Part shown: one piece after another, positions 56,825 to 64,000 of the stretch | How the letters are laid out: each line of letters opens with the position of its first letter | How positions within the stretch are numbered: position 1 is the stretch's first letter | Assembly: GCA_009733775.1 (NCBI GenBank) | Contig: WOGZ01000121.1 | Location: 29,055 to 93,054, forward strand | DNA: 64,000 bases | Direction: 5' to 3' | Source of the DNA: Alectoria sarmentosa | Taxonomy: Eukaryota; Ascomycota; Lecanoromycetes; Lecanorales; Parmeliaceae | Notes under the pieces: model-generated | Told to the model about the DNA's origin: nothing | Databases searched by the model: none | What the model saw: only the letters and a program-made list of their open reading frames with translations | Made by a program: the position numbers and the translations under genes

Positions 56825-58839
56825 GTTGAACGTGTGTGAAGAAGCAACAGAGCTAGCGGCGTGAGGTGTTGATACTGGGGAAGCAACGAACCTATAAGGC
56901 TACGAATGCGTCATGCAATTCTGAAAGCGGATTTCACATGCATGAAGTACTAGGATAGGAAAAGGGATGTCCCAAAGATAGAGCTGACGAGTGGATCAGA
57001 TCTCAAGTAACGTTCTCCTGGCGTGACAGCAACGTGAACCTTTCCGATGACGGCAAGATCTCCGTCGGTCGCTAGAGGATTCCGTTCTCAGCATAGCCAG
57101 CTGCAGGATGAGATGAGGCAAGGGTTCTCCGATGGTCAAGAAGCCTGTGGCAGGCCATCGATGAGCTTACTGTGGTATCGACCCAACGTAGAGTTGAGAA
57201 TGGTTTGGAGTGTTTAGCGAGTAAGCTGGGGGTGGCATCCGAAACGGTGGGAAGGTGGCGTGGTCGAACAATAGAGCGGCCCTTGGGGCGCCAACACGCC
57301 ACTTGTCTGTTGAACCCCCCCAATTGCCTGCGGGACACGGCCGCCGCATGAAACGAAGAGAAGGCTGAGGCCGCTCGAGTCCAAAGGTTGAAGAAAGACA
57401 TGTCAGACCGGCCGACTCAATGGATGCTTGACTGATGAGAATTGTGCACCATGACAATGGAAAAGCAGTCTTTGGAGCGTGGAATGGGACAAGCAAAGGC
57501 GTTGCCTGACTTGCAAGCCATGCACAGGAAGGGTCATGAAGGGTGAATTCGGCTCCGAAATGCATCATCAATTCATTATGCATCCGGGCGGCAAGGCGGG
57601 AAGCCTTGCTCGAAACCTTGGATCCGATCAAGGGGACGAAGTCTGCAGGAGGATGTGCAGCTAGGAGGAATGGAGTGGCATGTGGGTGGGATTCGTGAGT
57701 AGGATTTGAGGATTGAGGATGAGGATGTGACTTGGTCCGAGTTGCATGCAAGATAATTGGTAAGCAAGAGGTTCAGATGGTGCATACCTTTGGTGGGATG
57801 AATGGGTATCCATGATCTGCATCGGGTACGAATACTAACTATTAATGGCTAACTGCTGGTTTCGTGTAAGATTCTTAAATCCTCCATTCGTTTCTTACAT
57901 AAGGTACCTAAAGTACTTTACTTGCCAAGACAGTAGCCGATCTGGACCAAGGGGATCAAGCGCGCCAATCGGGTATCTTCCTCACCCCTGATCAACTTGA
58001 TAAATGACGTCTACAAGCGACCGATGTAATGGTGGGGTTACCTTGGCTTTTTCGACACCCGACCAATGCCCTTTCTTTCTTTCTTTCTTTCTTTCTTTCG
58101 CTTTCCTTCCCCAACACAACACGCTGTTATGAGTACAATACTAGACCTGTCTGACCCAGGCTCATCGTCTTGGATTGATTCAACACTTCCTTAGATCTTG
58201 TTCCTAACGTCGTACGGTGGATGTGAAAGAGGGAAATGATGGTCAATCGTGATGATATGATTTCATACCTTCGGCCCGCCCCCATTGCTTCGCCATTGGC
58301 CCGAGGCAAAGCTTCCATCTTGCGTTACATCCTTGCTCAGCCCCTACCAACACGGCTTCCCCGGGGTCCTCCAAAGGTCCCCCCCTCTTGCGACCACGTG
58401 GTAGTAGCGTGAACGATCTCAAAGATCGATGTCGCTGATCCAACTCTTGTGCTATTTTGGCTTCTGCCGGATCGGCCCTCACATACAACCCAGATGTAAT
58501 GTGGGGGCCTAACATCGGCCAGATTGCCATGGAGCTGAAACATGTTGCCTTCGCTTTCACTTTTTGGGCAACGATACTTCTACGGACTTGGTGGGCTATC
58601 ATTATTCAATGTGTATGCACAGTAGTGTCTCCACTCGATGCCTGCTCATGTGGGGTCTGTGAATTTTCACTTGGTGCCAATCGCAGACCATGAAACTTTA
58701 GGTATACAGCATGGTAAAAGCGGAAAGTCTATCGCAGTGTACTCCAAGTCAAAGCATTGTCATTGCCTCGAATACTATTCATGTCGTCCCAGCCAAATGA
58801 CTCAAACTTCTTCCAAATAAGCCAGTGTCATCATGTCCT
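56825..58839. other. intergenic, no supported gene; (CTTT)n at about 58,073-58,100
   Basis: About 2 kb. The open frame on the minus strand at 57167-57751 overlaps others and shows no domain. A TTTC microsatellite lies near 58,075-58,100. Confidence 0.45.
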
Positions 58840-59999
58840 TCAAAACATAGTCGACGACCTTGTTGGCGTCGCCAACTCAGAATCCGATGCGTTCTTCTCC
58901 TTCAACCTCTGGGGATCAACAGCCCTGTTCAGATGCTTTCCTGGGTAGAAAGCATTCAACACAACGACAGCGATGATGATCATTCTGTCGAGCAACCAGT
59001 CAGCACAAATCAGCCTCTTTAGGAGATGCTAGACTCACGCTCCCTCCAAAACTACAAAATCCGTCTGCTTTTTCATCAGCGAGCTGCCCCACCCGCCCGC
59101 AAGCTCAATGACGCGATAAATGCAGCGGATTTCAATGAACAGCCAAGAAGTTGCCAAGGCGATCAGGAAATACATTAAGCCCCTGTTGTATTGGAAGATC
59201 GCGGGTGCTCTTGCAGAAGCTTGTGGGCTTCGGTAGACACGGAAAGCATATTCTGCAGAGAGAAAAGCGAAGAGAGTCAGACTGGCGACTTGAAACGCCA
59301 ATCCGGCAAGCTGGAAGTTATCTCCGACGGTGAGGTTTGTATCATTCTGGGCAGCAACGGAGGCAAGTCCACCGCCAGCGCCTTGAATGAAAGTCAGCCA
59401 TGTTTTGATGCTGCAAATGGCAGAGCAAGGACCGACCTTGGAGCGCCAGAGAAACAATGTCGCAGCTTATGAAAATGTATGCGTAGTACTTGGGCGGCAG
59501 CCGGGAGACTTCGGTCCCGAAGAGCAGAACGCTAAGGTTGGCGCTGTCAGCGCTGTCCGATGACTGGTTGATCCGGGATAACTCACAGCCTCGACAAGCA
59601 CAGGTAAATCGCGGCAGAGAAAAACGCAGGAGCGATGGTCAAGCAGCAAATCTGGATCAGGAATCTGCGGCTCAATAAGTCTAGTCCACAAAAGCCGCTC
59701 AATTGAAGACTGTCCGATACTGACCCGTTCAAATTGAAAGCATTGGGATGCATCATCAATCTCCCAACGTATCCCAAGACCTCGCAGATACATCCCCACG
59801 ACATCGCGGTCAACGTCCCCCAAGCGCGGTAGTACCAACCCTGTACCCCATGTCCTATCAGTGCCATAGTGAAAAGAACGAGCAATGTGATATCAGGGCC
59901 AAGGGATGGCGAGTATCCATAGAACGATTTCGAGACTGGGCAGTCGGCAGAGATGTCGGTACATTGCTGCACGCGAGGCAGCAGAGAAATAGAAGACAT
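58840..59999 (-). CDS. RTA1-family membrane protein
   Basis: Five exons (59999-59725, 59664-59587, 59531-59437, 59381-59039, 58984-58840) give 311 residues from the ATG at 59999. The protein has seven hydrophobic segments and RTA1 signatures: YRAWGTLTAMSWGCICEVLGYVGR, about residues 55-80; FLIQICCLTIAPAFFSAAIY; then LPPKYYAYIFISCDIVSLAL and QGAGGG. The last helices carry EIRCIYRVIELAGG. The family (yeast Rta1, Rsb1) is tied to resistance against toxic lipids or amphiphiles and to lipid movement across the plasma membrane. Introns are 52-60 nt and canonical GT-AG. It is divergent from the MFS gene, sharing a 660-bp promoter, which suggests joint control and a possible self-protection role. Confidence 0.9.
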
Positions 60000-60660
60000 C
60001 GTTGAAGTCTTGTTGAGTGGTGAGATGGAAAGTTGGCAGAGAAAGCAAGGTAGGACACTATCAGATATACCGTGGAAATTCTGAAAATTTGGGATTGCTG
60101 AAACTAGATATCTAGGCGATCTGAATGAAATCACACACATTGTCTGTGTTTCGCACGATTTCCATACTTTGCAGCGGCGTCTTTCGAAAGAGTGGCACCG
60201 CGGCGAAGATACTCCGACTCAAATCAACATGTGACATTTCTTACGCAGCTGAAGAGGACATCCTCTCCGCATTGTCACGGTTAAGCTTAACTTGCCCGTC
60301 GGCAAGCGGATATTTTCTGGTGGAACGGAGATTTTTGCGGTACGGACCCTTGAGACAATGGACATTTGCTGAGACTGGGTCCGATCCAATATCAAGTCGG
60401 CTTAAGTATTCCCCCGGCTTCTAATGGACCACGGATCCCAATGTTATATTGCATCAAGCAGCCATACGTCATAAAGTGTTTCCACGTGGAATGCGAGAAC
60501 GCTCCGTGACTACCACGAGGCTGTCCCTAATCGCAGCCACATTACCTCTGGATGACATGCACTACCCTAAACACCTTCAGACTTCCTCTTCTGCCCTTCT
60601 TCGCCGCCTTTCCATCTGATCGCTTCAAACGATTTTCGAGACTCAAGGCGTCTGAGATCC

Positions 60661-63123
60661 ATGCACGAAGCTGCAATGCAGAACAGACCACCATTCTTCA
60701 CACAAGACTCCATACGCTCCCGCGACATGAGCGATCCACAAGCATACCGCGTCAGCGACGGTGTTCAACCACATCAAGCGAATCCGGCATCGAAAAGAGC
60801 AAGCAGAATGGCTTCAGTGTTGAAACGAGAATCTGCACCTGTGCCTATTCCTTCACTAGCACAAAGCAAAGGCGCGACCTACACACCGGGAATCTGGCTC
60901 TACATGGCCTTTGCGACACTCGGTATACTCACCGTAATGGTGGCATTGGATGCTACAGCTCTTTCGGTAGCACTGCCTGTGAGCGCTTCTCGATTATTAT
61001 ATGAGAAGAAGCGCTGCTTACAACTTAACAGGTCATAGCCGAAAAGCTCAATGGCAGCGCACTCGAAGCTTTCTGGGCTGCGACATCATACCTTCTCACC
61101 TCAACAGTTTTCCAACCAACCATTGCATCCTTCTCCAATGTCTTCGGTCGACGATGGGTTACGACGGCATCAGTGATCATGTTTCTTCTGGGTCTTCTTA
61201 TAAGTGGGCTTGCGCAGAACTTTACCCTCCTCCTGGCGGGTAGAACTGTTCAGGGTATCGGCGGTGGTGGCATCATCGTCTTGACGCAACTCATCATCTG
61301 CGATCTTATTCCATTGAGATTGAGAGGGCAGTGGTTTGGTGTCATCAGTGGGATGTACGCAATTGGGTCTGTCTCAGGACCGCTAGTGGGTGGAGTTTTT
61401 TCGGAGAAAGTTACCTGGGTAAGACGTCATCTCTGAAAGTGATTAAGAATAGTTTGCTAATTTCCAACAGCGCTGGATCTTCTGGATCAACCTCCCCTTC
61501 ACCGGCACGGCTCTGGTCATGATCCCTCTCTTCATCAAGCTTGGCGTGCCTCAGAGTTCCTTCTTCCAAAAGCTCGCCAAGATCGACTGGATCGGCTCTG
61601 TCATTTTCATCGCCTCCACGACCGGCTTTTTGATCCCGCTATCATGGGGTGGCGTATCCTACCCATGGACTTCTTGGCGTACTTACGTCCCCTTGTCTCT
61701 TAGTGCGCTTGGTCTCGTCATACTTTACATGTATGAGGAATACGTGGCAACGAACCCAATTATACGAACCAGCATCTTCAAGAACCGCAATGCAGCAGCG
61801 GCGTACATAGGTGTCGTCGTTCATGGCATGGTCGTCGTCGGCTCTCTTTACTACCTACCACTGTATTACGAAGCAGTGCAAGGTCTCTCACCCATCCTCT
61901 CCGGCGTGGCTCTCTTCCCCGAAACCTTCACCGTAGCCCCGGGCGCCTTCATAGTCGGCACCGTTATCTCCCGCACAGGCCGCTACCGCTGGGCCGTCTG
62001 GTCCGGCTGGGCCATAACGACCCTCGGCCTTGGCCTCCTCTACCTCCTGGACGTCAACACCTCAACCGTCGAATGGATCTTTCTGAACTTAGTCGTGGGC
62101 CTCGGTCTCGGCTTCAACTACTCGGCCTTAGGCGTGACACTCCAAGCCGCCACCAGCGAGGAAGACATGTCCTCCGCAGTCGCCATGTTCACATTTTTCC
62201 GCCTCATGGGCCAAGCCCTCGGCGTCGTCATTGGCGGGGTGACTTTTCAGGACCAGATACGCACGAAGCTGCTGGCGATACCGTCGCTGGCGGCACAGGC
62301 AAATCAGTATGCGAACGATGGGGCGGCACTGGCGCAGCAGATCAAGACGATAAAGGATAGTAATGACCGAATCATGGTGATTCAGGTGTATGCGGACTCG
62401 CTGAAGACCGTTTGGGCAGTCTTGTGTGGCGCGGCTGGGTTGGCATTGCTTACGAGTTTGGTCATTACGGATCTGAGTCTTGACCGGCAATTTGTCTCGC
62501 CTCAGCAGATCCCCAACGATAGTGACGCTGCTAGGCTCTTGGACAACAAAGTCGAAGAAGGTACTGGAGATAGGACGACTCCAGATGAGGAGTACACAAC
62601 GGCGGAGGTCGCAGGTGCAGTGACGGCCCTACCCCACTGGTATGGCGACTCTACACGGCCAGAAATTCCCCGCAGGTCCTCCCGGCGCAACTCGCGCTGG
62701 CTCAGCGGTTTCACCCTCGCGGAACAGCAAGGGCCACGCATGTCTGGCGCAGCAGACAACAACAGAGCCTCATTTCGCTTTTCGCAGACATCCGCCAGCC
62801 TCGCCGACGACAAACACAATAACACGAACAACAACAACAAGAACAGAGCATCATACCAATCATCGCGATATTCCCGCTCCACCAAACACGACAGCAAGCG
62901 TCTGCCCTCACCGCCACCGGCCCATCATCACGATCAACATCAACAGCAGCGGAGTTCAATGGGGCTGCCGTCGATACCGGACCAGCCCACGCTGGCGGAG
63001 ATGATGGTGGAGGACTTCGACGCTGATTTGGAACTGCCGACGATCTTGCCGTTTCAGCGGCAGTCGGGGGTCGGGGGCAATGAGAGGCCGGGATCTTGGG
63101 CGCCGGTTTATGGGATGGGGTAA
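60661..63123 (+). CDS. MFS transporter, DHA2-type drug:H+ antiporter
   Basis: Three exons (60661-60978, 61032-61418, 61471-63123) give up to 785 residues. The ATG at 60661 is the first in frame; 60676 and 60727 are alternatives. The core has the antiporter motif C (IGSVSGPLVGG) and the RTVQGIGGGGI loop, with about 14 hydrophobic helices, typical of the DHA2 group that exports drugs and fungal metabolites. Introns are 53 nt (60979-61031) and 52 nt (61419-61470). An unusual cytosolic tail of about 200 residues follows the last helix (after DLSLDRQF), rich in Ser, Asn, His and Gln, with an NNTNNNNKN tract. The likely role is export of the PKS-NRPS product, inferred from position. Confidence 0.9.
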
Positions 63124-64000
63124 GGTGGTTGGAGGATTGGGTTGGAGGATTGGGTTGGGATGGGATGGGATGGGATACGTTGGGATGGGGTTTAATATCA
63201 GGGATCTTTTTTTTGGGAGTAGAACTTTAGATGTGATGAGCCAAAAACAGATCCAAAAAAAAAAAAGAGAAAGCACCATTCCTGAACATCCCCAAGGCGG
63301 GAAAGAATTGTGTATTCAAGAAAACCGCATCAAGTATCCCAATTCCTTTTCTTAGCATTCACGATACAACTCATAAATACAACACCTTCAGACAAGAAAG
63401 AAAAACAATTCGCTACAGTGAGACTGTGGGTTAGTTAATGAATCCCATAAGAAATCAAAAATCAATAACCATAACCCATCATAATCGGCCCCTCACATGA
63501 AATGTGCTAAAACAGTCGTCATAGTCGGAAGACACACACGTGTCATGATACAAAAAAAAAATGATATATATATGTCTAAGTATCTTGCATCAGGCAATGA
63601 CTCTTCAATTCGAATTTTTATCTCTTTCAGAGTTGTAGCATTCTTACCCCCCCCACACCCCCTCCCTTCCCCCTCCCCCCCGCACATATATATATATATA
63701 GCTTTTCATTTTTAGTTCACTTTAGCTCTATGTCGCTCGCTCAGATATGGAGAAGTTTTTCTTAACGTTAGAATACGAGATTCTTGACGTTAGGGTACTA
63801 GTACGAGAATACATATGCCCTGTTCGGACCTCTACCTTATTCGATGGTGGTGTGCTTTGTTTGATCTTGAGACGACGGTTCAATCATTATTATTGTTATT
63901 ATTGACGTCATTCGTATGTATGCTCTCATGTGTGTGTGTGTGTGTGATGTGTGTTTTTCTCGAATGTGTGTGAAGTGTGTTTTTCTCGAGTGTGTGCGAG
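63124..64000. other. 3' flank with simple repeats, no supported gene
   Basis: TGGGA/TTGGA repeats at about 63,130-63,190, a C-rich run and (TA)n at about 63,640-63,700, and (TG)n near 63,930-63,955 with a repeated TGTGTTTTTCTCGA word. Nothing coding is seen up to the right edge. Confidence 0.6.

Noticed and set aside
57167..57751. 194-codon minus-strand frame
   Set aside because: It overlaps other frames, has no domain and shows His/Pro/Ser-rich random composition.

Overview
The window is nuclear DNA of a filamentous ascomycete (Pezizomycotina); I cannot place it more finely. The signs are short introns (about 47-70 nt) with CTAAC/CTGAC branch sites, F-box and 2EXR-type proteins, a Zn2Cys6 regulator, an RTA1-type membrane protein, a STAND (NACHT) protein and a large PKS-NRPS hybrid gene. 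Most gene models were built by joining reading frames across introns by eye, so exon ends are predictions.

Left part (0-21.5 kb). An F-box gene runs off the left edge. A secreted multidomain chitinase follows (CBM18, GH18, several LysM). Next come an F-box/LRR-like protein, a decayed NACHT-ankyrin gene and another F-box-family protein. Four genes then lie close together: cytochrome P450, arylamine N-acetyltransferase, an amino-acid/GABA-type permease with one in-frame TGA at a conserved Trp, and a tautomerase. They could form a small catabolic or detoxification group, but only neighbourhood suggests this.

Middle (21.5-41.2 kb). This part is gene-poor and repeat-rich. It has a 17-bp minisatellite at 22.0-22.5 kb, a large uncharacterised membrane protein (24.5-27.1 kb), degraded gene relics (30-32 kb), a tandem pair of 2EXR genes of which the second is broken, and a two-domain HEPN-like protein (37.2-38.7 kb). 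A 2-kb belt of minisatellites, a 400-nt polypurine tract and a degenerate duplication separates these from the biosynthetic locus.

Right part (41.5-63.1 kb). This looks like a secondary-metabolite cluster. It holds a PKS-NRPS of about 3,490 residues (KS-AT-DH-ER-KR-ACP-C-A-T), a Zn2Cys6 regulator, an RTA1-like membrane protein and a DHA2-type MFS transporter. The synthase is unusual: the ER looks intact, no C-methyltransferase is visible, no release domain follows the last carrier domain, and its first two introns are both best explained as GC-AG. I infer that the synthase makes a reduced polyketide-amino acid product, that the regulator controls it, and that the MFS protein exports it.

A recurring theme is gene decay: several broken genes carry stops where the family has Trp.
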